Shown piece after piece: positions 8,901 to 16,694 of a DNA stretch of 64,000 nucleotides. How positions within the stretch are numbered: the stretch's first letter is position 1; every line of letters begins with the position of its first letter. Location of the stretch: NCBI RefSeq assembly GCF_014842915.1, contig NZ_JACYXI010000017.1, forward strand, positions 27,829 through 91,828, given 5' to 3'. The notes under the pieces were generated by a model. It did no database searches and was not told the origin of the DNA. It was given only the letters and a program-made list of their open reading frames with translations. The stretch comes from Roseibium litorale. GTDB lineage: Bacteria; Pseudomonadota; Alphaproteobacteria; Rhizobiales; Stappiaceae. A program made the position numbers and the translations under genes.

Positions 8901-10184
8901 CTAGCGGGCGCGTTCCACGATGGACTGGGCATCCTCGACAAATATCGCCGAAGCATCAGCGACCGACATGTTGCCCAGAATGATCTCGGAGGCGGTGCGG
9001 CGGAAGCTATCGCGAACCTCACCCGCCCCTTTGGGCGCAGGAAGCGGAAGCGGGCCAACCTTGTCCTGAATGGCATCGAAGAATGTCATAATACGCTGCT
9101 CGACTGGACTGAGGTTCGGAGAGAGCGTTTCACGGACCTTGGCGGAACACGGAATGCCGCGCTCCAGTCCGAGAATTTCGGTGATCTCGGGATCATTCAC
9201 CCAGTCGTTCATGTAGGCGATGGCCGCATCCACATCCTTGGCATCGCGTGACAGGGACATGAACATGGACGGCTTGATGAACTGGCCGGGCTTGCCGCCA
9301 GGCAGGTGAGGCAACATCGCGGCGCCCACTTCATCTTTCATCAGCGCCTGCACTCCAACCACTTGGTTGGACCAGATTGCAGACATGGCCGTGTCCCCCT
9401 TGATCACGCCACGCTCTGCAAGAGCCTCGTCCAGAGTGAGCGTCCGCTCCTTGCCAAGAACGACGTCTGCGGCACGCAAATCCGCCCAATGCTGCCAGTA
9501 GGACGACAGATCATCGACAGTTGCAGCCACATTGCCGTCGGCATCATAGAACTCGCTGCCGCGCTGCCGGATCCAGGCCTCCAGATCCTCAATGTAAACA
9601 GAGAAATCATCACAGCCTTTGATGTTTCCGCCACTCATCTTGGTGATGGCATGACAAGCCTTGACGAAATCCTCGTGGGTCCAGTTAATCGGATCAAACT
9701 CGATGCCGGCTTCCTGAAATAGACGCATGTTGTAAGAAACAACCTGGCTGTTCGAACCGATATTGAGCGCATAGAGCTGACCATCGACCTTGCCGCCGGA
9801 GATCGGGCCCTGATCGAAATCCTCGATCATCAGCGCCTTGCCGATGTATTCATCCAGCGGCTTCAGAGCACCACGGCGGACATATTCAAACAGATAGCGG
9901 TAGTCCATCTGCACCAGATCGGCCATGTTCCGGCCCGCGGTCTGGGTCGCCATCTTGGTCCAGTAGTCCCCCCAGCCGATGGTTTCGCCGGACACTTCAA
10001 TCTCCGGATGCTTCTTCTGGAAAGCGGCAACGACCTCAAAGGTGCGCTTGTCACGGTTCGGGTTGCCCCACCAGAAATGCCGGATGGAACGGTCCGCCGC
10101 CATGGCAGGCAAGCGCGGCAGAGCGGTTGCGGCAGCCGCCACACCCATGGTGCCCAGAAGGGTACGTCTCGTCAGTTTGGTCAT
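8901..10184 (-). CDS. Extracellular sugar-binding protein of the ABC importer
   Basis: 427 residues. I use MTKLTRR because GGAGG lies ten bases upstream; the longer in-frame ORF has no such site. The signal peptide has a twin-arginine motif (TRRTLLG, then a hydrophobic run to PAMAAD), which suggests Tat export as a folded protein, as seen in several alphaproteobacterial sugar-binding proteins. The mature part is a family 1 solute-binding protein (WWGNPNRDKRTFEVVAAF near the start). It is the substrate receptor for the permeases; the GH105 gene upstream suggests a uronide disaccharide ligand. Confidence 0.9.
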   Translation of the reverse strand: MTKLTRRTLLGTMGVAAAATALPRLPAMAADRSIRHFWWGNPNRDKRTFEVVAAFQKKHPEIEVSGETIGWGDYWTKMATQTAGRNMADLVQMDYRYLFEYVRRGALKPLDEYIGKALMIEDFDQGPISGGKVDGQLYALNIGSNSQVVSYNMRLFQEAGIEFDPINWTHEDFVKACHAITKMSGGNIKGCDDFSVYIEDLEAWIRQRGSEFYDADGNVAATVDDLSSYWQHWADLRAADVVLGKERTLTLDEALAERGVIKGDTAMSAIWSNQVVGVQALMKDEVGAAMLPHLPGGKPGQFIKPSMFMSLSRDAKDVDAAIAYMNDWVNDPEITEILGLERGIPCSAKVRETLSPNLSPVEQRIMTFFDAIQDKVGPLPLPAPKGAGEVRDSFRRTASEIILGNMSVADASAIFVEDAQSIVERAR

Positions 10185-10267
10185 CGTTTTTTCCTCCACT
10201 TTGCCCGCAGCCCTCCCCGGCCCGGACTTGTTCTCACGGGTCATCCCGCTTTTCCCGCGCAGCCGCC

Positions 10268-11389
10268 TCAGATATGGCTGCGCAAAAGCTCCGTCAGGCA
10301 CAGAATCGCCATCGCCTGCCCATAGGGCATCGAGGTCAGCTTGATCTGCCGGTAAAAATCGAGGTCGCTGCCCATCGCAGTCCCGAAAGAGACCTGCTGC
10401 AGTTCCCCGTCCGCACTGATGTGATCGACGACACCCTTCATGGCCCGCTCCGCGGTTTCCAGATACTCCCGGCCGAGATAGCGCTTGCGGACAGCCTTCA
10501 TCAGGCCATAGGCAAAGCCCGCTGTTGCCGATGCTTCCAGATAGCTTTCCGGATCATCGATCAAGGTGTGCCAAAGACCCGTCTTCAGGTCCTGATGCAC
10601 CTTCAGCGTTGCCGCCTGACGGTTCAGCAGGGACACAAGATGCCGTCGCAGGGCATCCCCTTCCTTCAGATCGAGAAGCTCGATGAACTCGGGGATCGCG
10701 ATGGTGATCCAGCTGTTGCCACGAGCCCAGAGCGCCTTTGCGAAGTTGTGGTTGCCGTCAAACGTCCAGCCATGGAACCAGAGGCCGGAGTGCGTGTCGC
10801 AGAGATACTGGGCGTGGACGAGGAACTGGTACTTGGCCTCCTCCACATAGTCCGGACGGTTCAGCACCAGACCAATCTTGGCCAGCGGCAGCACGCTCAT
10901 CATCAGCGTGTCGTCCCACATCTGCTGGTCGTTGACGCTGTTGTAGACGATGTGCTGGAGGCCGCCTTCCCGGGTTCTTGGCATCTCATGCATGACCCAC
11001 TCGGCCCAGGTCTCCAGATAGGGGACAAACCGTGGATCGCTTTCCAGCTCGTGAAGATGGGCAAGGGTGAGGAAGGGTGCGACCGTGTTGATGTTCTTGG
11101 TCGGCGTCCCCTCGGCCAGCCGCGCCTCGAACCAGTCCTTGATGATGGCCATGGCCCTCGCATTACCGGTCTGCTGCCAATATTTGAACAGCCCGTAGAG
11201 ACCGATGCCGTGGGTCCATTCCCATCCGGCCCAGCCCTTGGTGTCGATGACACGGCCATCTTCCAGCCGCAGCAGGAATTCACCCGTCTTGTCCTCGATG
11301 TTGATGAGATTGCTGGTCAGGCGGTCAATCAGCTCACACACGCCGCTACGCGAGATAAAATGGTCTTTCTGCCGGAGCAGCGGATGCAT
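10268..11389 (-). CDS. Glycoside hydrolase family 105, unsaturated rhamnogalacturonyl/uronyl hydrolase
   Basis: 373 residues from MHPLLRQ (GGGAGGG upstream). The (alpha/alpha)6-barrel signature of GH88/GH105 is visible: WAGWEWTHGIGLYGLF, then QQMWDDTLMMSVLPLA with the conserved Asp pair, GLWFHGW, and FAKALWARGNSW. Family members hydrate the 4,5-unsaturated uronic acid left on oligosaccharides by polysaccharide lyases and so release it. There is no signal peptide, so it acts in the cytoplasm on imported disaccharide. It is the first gene of the operon, divergent from the IclR regulator. Pectin (rhamnogalacturonan), ulvan or glycosaminoglycan fragments are all possible sources. Confidence 0.88.
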   Translation of the reverse strand: MHPLLRQKDHFISRSGVCELIDRLTSNLINIEDKTGEFLLRLEDGRVIDTKGWAGWEWTHGIGLYGLFKYWQQTGNARAMAIIKDWFEARLAEGTPTKNINTVAPFLTLAHLHELESDPRFVPYLETWAEWVMHEMPRTREGGLQHIVYNSVNDQQMWDDTLMMSVLPLAKIGLVLNRPDYVEEAKYQFLVHAQYLCDTHSGLWFHGWTFDGNHNFAKALWARGNSWITIAIPEFIELLDLKEGDALRRHLVSLLNRQAATLKVHQDLKTGLWHTLIDDPESYLEASATAGFAYGLMKAVRKRYLGREYLETAERAMKGVVDHISADGELQQVSFGTAMGSDLDFYRQIKLTSMPYGQAMAILCLTELLRSHI

Positions 11390-11418
11390 GATGACAGACC
11401 CTCCCAAGTCTATGAAAT

Positions 11419-11445
11419 AATTTTCGGAACGCTATTTCGAAAATT
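11419..11445. promoter_or_regulatory. Inverted repeat, candidate IclR/KdgR-like operator
   Basis: AATTTTCG and CGAAAATT form a perfect 8-base inverted repeat with an 11-base spacer, 30 bases upstream of the GH105 start and 160 bases before the IclR start. Nothing else in this divergent gap is as symmetrical, so it is the best candidate site for the adjacent regulator. Binding is inferred. Confidence 0.5.
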
Positions 11446-11604
11446 AGGCAACCATACTCAGCGGCAAATTTCAACGTTGTTTTTGGCGCATTAATTCCGC
11501 GCCGCACAATGCAGATACGTGAATGTTTCCGGATTTAACGGGACAGCTTGACAGGCGGAAAATCAAAATTCAGAATGAGGTTCCAAAAAATACAGAATAA
11601 GAAA

Positions 11605-12399
11605 ATGGCAAATCCACAGCCCAAAGCCGAAAACGTCGCCGCCGTTCTCAAGGTCTTTGCCGTGCTTGAAACCCTCGTAGAGGAGAAGCGCGCCAGCCTT
11701 GCCGATCTGGCACAGAAGGCGATGACCTCAAAGACCACCGCCCACCGTTTGCTGCAAACGATGGTGGAACTGGGCTATGTAGAACAGGACCCGGAGACGG
11801 AAAAATATGGACTGACGCTGAAGCTGTTCAGCCTTGGCGCAAGGTCCCTGACCGAACAGTCGGATCTTCTGCGGGTGGCGGACAAGGCCATGGCCAAGCT
11901 GTCCCGGGCAACTGGCGAATCCATCAATCTCGGCATTCTGGACGAGCGCGACGGCAAGGTCGTCTACATCCACAAATACGATTCCTTCTACAATCTGTCC
12001 ATGAAATCGACCCTCGGCTTGCGCAATCCGCTGCACAGCACCTCGCTCGGCAAGGCTTTGCTGGCCTTCCGAAGCGATGAGGAGGTCCGGGACCGTGTCC
12101 GGCAGATGTCCTTGGTCAAGCTGGCCCCCCGCACCATCACCAACACGGATGAGCTTCTCGATCAGCTTCGATTGACCCGCCAGCGTGGCTATTCGGAAGA
12201 GGTGGAAGAGAGCGAAGCCGGAGTGCGCTGCATGGCTGCCCCGGTCTTCAATCATCTAGGAAACACGATTGCCGCGATTTCGGTCGCCTTTCCGCTCTTC
12301 CGCTTCGATGAAGCCCGCAAGAGTGAGTACGCTAACCTTTTGACGTCGGCAGCCAGAGAAGCATCCGTGGCGCTGGGCTACCGGCCATCCGGCCAATGA
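11605..12399 (+). CDS. IclR family transcriptional regulator (KdgR-like)
   Basis: 264 residues from MANPQPKAEN; upstream in-frame alternatives exist at 11575 (ATG) and 11548 (TTG), and no strong ribosome site decides between them. The N-terminal winged HTH (SLADLAQKAMTSKTTAHRLLQTM, about residues 31-53) is followed by the IclR effector domain (HSTSLGKALLAF and the late EAGVRCMAAPVF segment). Length and domain order match E. coli KdgR. It is divergent from the GH105/ABC/oxidoreductase operon and probably represses it until a keto-sugar-acid product binds. Confidence 0.88.
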   Translation: MANPQPKAENVAAVLKVFAVLETLVEEKRASLADLAQKAMTSKTTAHRLLQTMVELGYVEQDPETEKYGLTLKLFSLGARSLTEQSDLLRVADKAMAKLSRATGESINLGILDERDGKVVYIHKYDSFYNLSMKSTLGLRNPLHSTSLGKALLAFRSDEEVRDRVRQMSLVKLAPRTITNTDELLDQLRLTRQRGYSEEVEESEAGVRCMAAPVFNHLGNTIAAISVAFPLFRFDEARKSEYANLLTSAAREASVALGYRPSGQ

Positions 12400-12432
12400 G
12401 CCGCCAGCCGCCGGGAGAACTCTGCCTTCTCC

Positions 12433-12777
12433 TTACTCCTTCGGTGGCAGGGAGAAAGCGTTGAAAAGGGCAAGGGACTTCCAGGCGGTAAAGACCTCGG
12501 GCGGGCAATCATCGGCGTCGACGAAATAGAGACCGGACATCTTCCGCCCCCCCATTTCCATGATCTGACCATGGCCGATGGCTTCCGCCTCGGCCCGGTT
12601 CGCCTTGCCGACCCGGAAGAGAAACCGGCGCAGCCCGTTCTTTTCCCGCATGGCACCACCCACCATGTGGCCGTTGACCAGAAAGCAGGTCGCGCCCATC
12701 ATCCGTTTTTCGCTGACGCCCGGCAGCCCGCCCAGCGCTTCCCGGAAAATCTGGTCCAGTTCCTCATCCACCGCCAT
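12433..12777 (-). CDS. TfoX/Sxy N-terminal domain protein
   Basis: 114 residues from MAVDEELDQIF. The TfoX_N fold is recognisable by GVSEKRMMGATCFLVNGHMVGGA and the following FRVGKANRAEA segment. Only the N-terminal domain is present, unlike the two-domain competence regulator Sxy. The longer ORF (to 13044) would run through the start of the opposite tlpA-like gene and is not used. It is convergent with the IclR gene and divergent from the thioredoxin gene. Its role is unknown. Confidence 0.75.
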   Translation of the reverse strand: MAVDEELDQIFREALGGLPGVSEKRMMGATCFLVNGHMVGGAMREKNGLRRFLFRVGKANRAEAEAIGHGQIMEMGGRKMSGLYFVDADDCPPEVFTAWKSLALFNAFSLPPKE

Positions 12778-12868
12778 CAGGGCTCTCGTCCTCGCAATAG
12801 GTGTCACGGCACAGTCATTTTGCCATGTCAGGACAAAACCGTCGCGCATCCATTGCAGAAAGGTCCCC

Positions 12869-13402
12869 ATGCCCGCTCCCGCTTTCACCAGCCGAAGACA
12901 GGACCTCTCCAAACGGCAGCTTCTTTGCGCCCTTGCGGCAATTCTGCTTGGGGTCTCCAGTGTGGCGCGGGCGGAAGAGAGGGGCTTGCGTCTCACCAAT
13001 GAAACCGGCCAGACACTGTCCTTGAAGGAACTGACCAAGGACAAGCCCGTGCTCGTTCATCTTTGGGCAAGCTGGTGCGCGCCCTGCCGCGAAGAACTGC
13101 CGGAACTTGCCGCCTTCAAAGCGGCTCTGCCCGAGGACCTGCAGAAACGTTTTCTGGTCGTTTCGGTCGACACCAAGCCGCTGACTGCCGTCCAATCCTT
13201 CCTGAGCGAGGATCTGGATCTTCCCGGACTAGACACACTGCAGACTGCTCCTGCCGAGGCTGGCCGGACCTTCAGGATCAAGGGCTACCCCTCGACCGTG
13301 TTCCTGAATGCAGACGGCAAGATCGTCCGCCGGATCGACGGTTCGGCACCCTGGGGCGATAGCGCATTCCAGTCAGACGTCATCCGGCATCTGACTGAGT
13401 GA
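12869..13402 (+). CDS. TlpA-like periplasmic thioredoxin
   Basis: 177 residues from MPAPAFTS, with AGAAAGG just upstream. The N-terminal hydrophobic segment (LLCALAAILLGVSSVARAE) is a signal peptide or membrane anchor. The redox site is WCAPC (Cys70, Cys73) and the cis-Pro loop is KGYPSTVF. TlpA/ResA proteins reduce periplasmic thiols, often for copper or haem protein assembly. It is convergent, with a 10-base gap, with the His-tailed metal cassette and may serve its CxxC partner protein (inference). Confidence 0.87.
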   Translation: MPAPAFTSRRQDLSKRQLLCALAAILLGVSSVARAEERGLRLTNETGQTLSLKELTKDKPVLVHLWASWCAPCREELPELAAFKAALPEDLQKRFLVVSVDTKPLTAVQSFLSEDLDLPGLDTLQTAPAEAGRTFRIKGYPSTVFLNADGKIVRRIDGSAPWGDSAFQSDVIRHLTE

Positions 13403-13412
13403 GTGCTAAAGC

Positions 13413-13916
13413 TTAGTGCGAATGGCCAGCGTGGGAATGGCCCTTAGCGCCAGCGGCTTCCACTTCCACGTCAACATCAAGGTGGCCAAGATCGAGTTCA
13501 ACTTCCACTTCGATCACATCACCCTGATGGAGTGGAGCCGTCAGACCGGACAGTTGCAGGCCGACGCTCTCGGGATCGAGGTGAAGTTCCGACCCGGGCT
13601 TGACCGGGATCTGCGGCAGTGGCACCAGCTTGGCCTCCCCGCCCTTGAAGTCGATCCCGACCAGGGCCACCGCACCCGCTGCTTCGCTTTCCCCGCCCAG
13701 CAGGGTCACGGTCTTGTCCGACCCGTTTTCCAGCTCGAAGAACACAAGGGCGTCCTTCCCGTCCGTCGCCCGGGTCCAGGCGTGAACGATCCGCACACCG
13801 CCCAATTCGCTGACATGTTCGGCTTCGTGATGATGGTGGCCAGCTGCGTCTTCACTCAGCGCAGGGACAGAAAGGCTTGCAAGCAGGGCAAAGGAGGCTG
13901 CGAATTTAACGAGCAT
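13413..13916 (-). CDS. PCuAC-like periplasmic protein with His-rich ends, lacking the usual copper ligands
   Basis: 167 residues from MLVKFAAS (GAAGG upstream); the longer ORF to 14426 is the permease gene in another frame. A Sec signal peptide ends at about residue 21. The mature start carries AGHHHHEAEH and the protein ends GHSHAGHSH. The core resembles the PCuAC (DUF461) beta-barrel (VRIVHAWTRAT, then GLTAPLHQGDVIEVEVE), but the Met and His that bind Cu(I) in that family are replaced by GID and GLQLSG. Metal binding is more likely through the His tails. It ends a four-gene cassette and is the candidate metal-binding component. Confidence 0.75.
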   Translation of the reverse strand: MLVKFAASFALLASLSVPALSEDAAGHHHHEAEHVSELGGVRIVHAWTRATDGKDALVFFELENGSDKTVTLLGGESEAAGAVALVGIDFKGGEAKLVPLPQIPVKPGSELHLDPESVGLQLSGLTAPLHQGDVIEVEVELDLGHLDVDVEVEAAGAKGHSHAGHSH

Positions 13917-13930
13917 CGAACAAAACACCT

Positions 13931-15253
13931 TCAGCTTCTGAGATCCGGAATAACCGGGCGGTTGAGAGACAGGAGCGCCGGAAGCAGGGCCAGAAACACC
14001 GTGAGGCTGACAAACCCGGCAATCAGGTGGAACTCCGGCCAGGACAGGCTCGCCTGAACGAGAATGTCGGTCCGGCGGCTGATTTCGGCCGAGATGATGC
14101 CGCTTGCTGCAAATCCGGCAGCAAGACCGAGCAGCGCCCCGGCAGCAATCAGCACGGCTGCATAAGACCAGACCACGGCAAAGACAAAGCGGCGCGGAGC
14201 CCCCAGGGCCCTGAGCAGCGCCAGACGGCGGGAAAAGAGCCGCACCAGAACCACCAGTCCGGTCAGAACGCCTGCGGTGACCAGAACCTGAGTGACCACG
14301 GCCATCAGGGACATGACCTGACGGATATCCCCCATCAGGCTGTGCAGGCGGGCGAGAACGGCACCAGGAAAGAACGCCATGGTCTTGTCCGTGGTGAATT
14401 CGGACTTCAGGGCATAATTGGCCCAAAGCGCCTCGGCCCGGACCAGAACGGCAGGCGTTCCGGGGAAATACTCCGGATCAAAGGGCGGGCCGATCTGCTC
14501 TGCCCGTTCCGGCGCATGGCCGTTTGACAGCCCATGCACTTCCCAGACAGCTTCGACGGGAACCAGAATGGCCTTGTCCCAAGGGCTTCCCGTGGCGGCC
14601 ATCTTGCCGGTGATCCTGGTCTTCGCGCCCGCGTGAGCCTCGTGGTCTGCCCCCTCACCGCTTCCGTGAGCTGGTACGAATTCGGCCCCCACCGGCAGGT
14701 CCACGCTTGCCCCGGCCACAGCCTCACCGCTGCGGGCAAACATCCGACCTTCCGTCAGAGCACCTGAAAGATGCTCGACAAACTGAGGGGTCGTTCCAAC
14801 GACAGGGGCCCCCTCATAGCTGTCACCGAACGCAATGGGAGCTGCGAGCTGCACATTGTCCGCCTTGGCGATCCTGTCGTAGGCCGCGCCATCCAGCAGC
14901 GGCACATCGCTGGGCTGAAGATAGACGGCAGCAAAGAGCATGGTGATTTCGCTGCCGGACGCAGAGACGATCAGGTCGAACTTTTCAGCCGCCCGCGCTG
15001 TGCCTTGGCGAAGTCCCCGCTCCTGCGCGGTCAGACCAACCCCCAATCCGACGGATACGGCAATCAGCGCCACGAACATCAGGTTCGTCCAGCGGTACCG
15101 CCAAAGAAGCGAGCGGACCAGTGCAAGCGGCCTGTAGCCCGCGGTCACGAAAAGGCCAATCAGAATAGCCGGAAGCAAGAGCAGCACCAGAATCAGGGCA
15201 TCCTGTGTGCCGGGAGCGAGATCCTGCCAGAGATCGAGAAAGATATCAGGCAT
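13931..15253 (-). CDS. ABC transporter permease, MacB/FtsX type, with His-rich periplasmic loop
   Basis: 440 residues from MPDIFLDLW. One N-terminal helix (about 15-37), a second at about 50-68, then a large periplasmic domain and three C-terminal helices (about 310-430), the topology of FtsX/MacB/LolC permeases. The periplasmic domain carries HGSGEGADHEAHAGAK, a His/Asp-rich stretch unusual for lipoprotein-release permeases and suggestive of metal contact. The start overlaps the ATPase gene by 8 bases. With the neighbouring genes it resembles the Pseudomonas PA4063-PA4066 and Vibrio zrg loci linked to zinc (recalled, not checked). Confidence 0.82.
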   Translation of the reverse strand: MPDIFLDLWQDLAPGTQDALILVLLLLPAILIGLFVTAGYRPLALVRSLLWRYRWTNLMFVALIAVSVGLGVGLTAQERGLRQGTARAAEKFDLIVSASGSEITMLFAAVYLQPSDVPLLDGAAYDRIAKADNVQLAAPIAFGDSYEGAPVVGTTPQFVEHLSGALTEGRMFARSGEAVAGASVDLPVGAEFVPAHGSGEGADHEAHAGAKTRITGKMAATGSPWDKAILVPVEAVWEVHGLSNGHAPERAEQIGPPFDPEYFPGTPAVLVRAEALWANYALKSEFTTDKTMAFFPGAVLARLHSLMGDIRQVMSLMAVVTQVLVTAGVLTGLVVLVRLFSRRLALLRALGAPRRFVFAVVWSYAAVLIAAGALLGLAAGFAASGIISAEISRRTDILVQASLSWPEFHLIAGFVSLTVFLALLPALLSLNRPVIPDLRS

Positions 15254-15926
15254 GGGACGGCTCCACGAGCTGGCCATCGGCGACCTGAAGGCTCCGGTCC
15301 ATCCGGTCCAAAAGATGCCGGTCGTGGCTGACCGCGATCAGCGTCTTGCCTTCACTGCGGGCCAAGGTGATCAGATCCCCGATCAGCCTGTCGGCAGCCG
15401 CACGATCCAGGCTGGCCGTCGGCTCATCGGCCAGAATGATATCGGGGTCGTTGGCAAGCGCGCGGGCAATCGCCACCCGCTGGCGCTCGCCACCGGAGAA
15501 GCTGTCGACGTTCCGCTTTGAATGGGGAAGACCGAGCCGCTCCAGCAAAGCCGCAGCTCGGCTGCGGATGGGGGCGAGGTCCTTGCGGGGCGAAAAGGCC
15601 GTTGTCAGCGCTGCGTTACCAAGGGCTGTCAGCTCTTCGAACAGCAGGAAGTCCTGAAACACCATGCCGACATGATTGCGCCGGAACCGGGCCCGCTCTG
15701 CATCGCTGAGGCAGGCGATGTCCTGTCCGCCCCAATTGATCACGCCGGTCACCTTCGGCTGCAACCCGGCCAGGGCATAGAGAAGCGTGGATTTCCCGGC
15801 CCCGGATGGCCCGAGAATGCCGACGGCCTCGCCTGCCCTCACCTGAAAGCTGGCGGGCTGCAGCAGCACCCGCCCGCCGGAACCGGTCACGCTCAGGCCG
15901 GACACATCAAGGGACAGACCGGCCAT
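15246..15926 (-). CDS. ABC transporter ATP-binding protein, LolD/MacB type
   Basis: 226 residues, a single nucleotide-binding domain. Walker A GPSGAGKST, Q-loop VFQDFLLF, signature FSGGE, Walker B IILADEPTASLD and H-loop VSHD are all intact. The LADEPT/ASLD form is typical of the mechanotransmitter (MacB/LolD) class rather than classical importers. It lies 3 bases after the DUF3299-like gene and overlaps the permease gene. Confidence 0.9.
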   Translation of the reverse strand: MAGLSLDVSGLSVTGSGGRVLLQPASFQVRAGEAVGILGPSGAGKSTLLYALAGLQPKVTGVINWGGQDIACLSDAERARFRRNHVGMVFQDFLLFEELTALGNAALTTAFSPRKDLAPIRSRAAALLERLGLPHSKRNVDSFSGGERQRVAIARALANDPDIILADEPTASLDRAAADRLIGDLITLARSEGKTLIAVSHDRHLLDRMDRSLQVADGQLVEPSHA

Positions 15927-15929
15927 GGT

Positions 15930-16367
15930 TCACGCCCTGTCGTAAACGGCGTCGACCAGACGCACGCGGCTGACGAATTTGGTTTCGGGGTCGGTGAAAG
16001 TGCCGAGTTCCAGACGGCCGCGCGTGACAATGCGCGTGTTGAAGGAAATCACCTCGATCACCCTCTTGGCATAGATCGCCAGAATGTCATCGGGCCACTG
16101 CGCCTCTGTCTCGCAAAAGGGGCAGGTCGCAAGCGGGCGGTTTGTGAGAACGAAGAAGTTGGTTTCGGCTTTCAGGGGCGGCGCCATGAAACCGCTGATC
16201 GAAACGCGTTGGCCTTCCCGCTCCTTTGCATAATCGGAAAAGCTGAGATCCTTGTTGTAGAGATCGCGCAGCTTCACTGTGTCGTCAGCGAGGACTGGAA
16301 GAGACGGGACCGCAACGGAGACTGCCGGACACCCCAAGGCGCCGATGATGAATTGCCTACGGTTCAT
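15930..16367 (-). CDS. Exported DUF3299-like protein with CxxC motif
   Basis: 145 residues from MNRRQF, which has GAAGGA eight bases upstream; an ATG two codons earlier sits too close to it. The signal peptide has a twin-arginine-like start (NRRQFIIGALG) ending near VLAD. The mature part has GQRVSISGFMAPP, then FFVLTNRPLATCPFCETEAQWP with a CxxC pair, a pattern I associate with DUF3299 proteins of zinc-regulated ABC loci. It is the first gene of the cassette. The CxxC could bind metal or be kept reduced by the neighbouring TlpA-like protein (inference). Confidence 0.72.
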   Translation of the reverse strand: MNRRQFIIGALGCPAVSVAVPSLPVLADDTVKLRDLYNKDLSFSDYAKEREGQRVSISGFMAPPLKAETNFFVLTNRPLATCPFCETEAQWPDDILAIYAKRVIEVISFNTRIVTRGRLELGTFTDPETKFVSRVRLVDAVYDRA

Positions 16368-16408
16368 CTGCATGTTCCTTCTTCAATTCCCCCAACCCGA
16401 AACAGTTC

Positions 16409-16438
16409 GGGAAAGGCCCGCAGGAGCGGCCCCTTCCC
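16409..16438 (-). terminator. Imperfect hairpin between phoA and the metal ABC cassette
   Basis: A 13-base arm (GGGAAAGGCCCGC) pairs with GCGGCCCCTTCCC with two mismatches over a 4-base loop. It lies just before the DUF3299-like gene and may stop read-through from phoA. The first arm copies that of the phoA terminator at 16649. Confidence 0.45.
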
Positions 16439-16497
16439 TCAGATAGCTGACAAACACCCAGTCACCCTTGAAGGCATCAGATTGCGCAGAGTTGGAT

Positions 16498-16613
16498 GTC
16501 ATCCCTGCGAAGGCTAGGATCCAGTAACGACCTGAGGTAACTGTCTTTTTTAAGCCCCCACCCTGCGGGATACTGGATCCCGGTCTTGGTGCAGGACACC
16601 AAACCGGGATGAC
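16498..16613. repeat. Palindromic intergenic repeat (REP-like)
   Basis: A 116-base unit with mirrored ends: GTCATCCC at the left and GGGATGAC at the right, and inner GGATCCAGTA matched by TACTGGATCC. This GTCATCCC...GGATCCAGTA form is a common dispersed intergenic repeat of alphaproteobacteria. The rest of the 327-base gap between 16368 and 16694 holds only the two flanking hairpins; I see no gene in it. Confidence 0.7.
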
Positions 16614-16648
16614 CGGCCAACCTGATTGCTTTGTCATCAATGTCCGGG

Positions 16649-16672
16649 AAAGGCCCGCAGGCGCGGGCCTTT
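16649..16672 (-). terminator. Terminator of the alkaline phosphatase gene
   Basis: A perfect 10-base stem (AAAGGCCCGC / GCGGGCCTTT) with a 4-base loop, 23 bases after the phoA stop. The U-tract is short (TTT). Confidence 0.75.
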
Positions 16673-16694
16673 GCCTCTTTGTTACATCCGCAAA

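Noticed and set aside
13917..14426. N-terminal extension of the PCuAC-like protein
   Set aside because: It lies in another frame of the permease gene; the signal peptide start at 13916 is clear.
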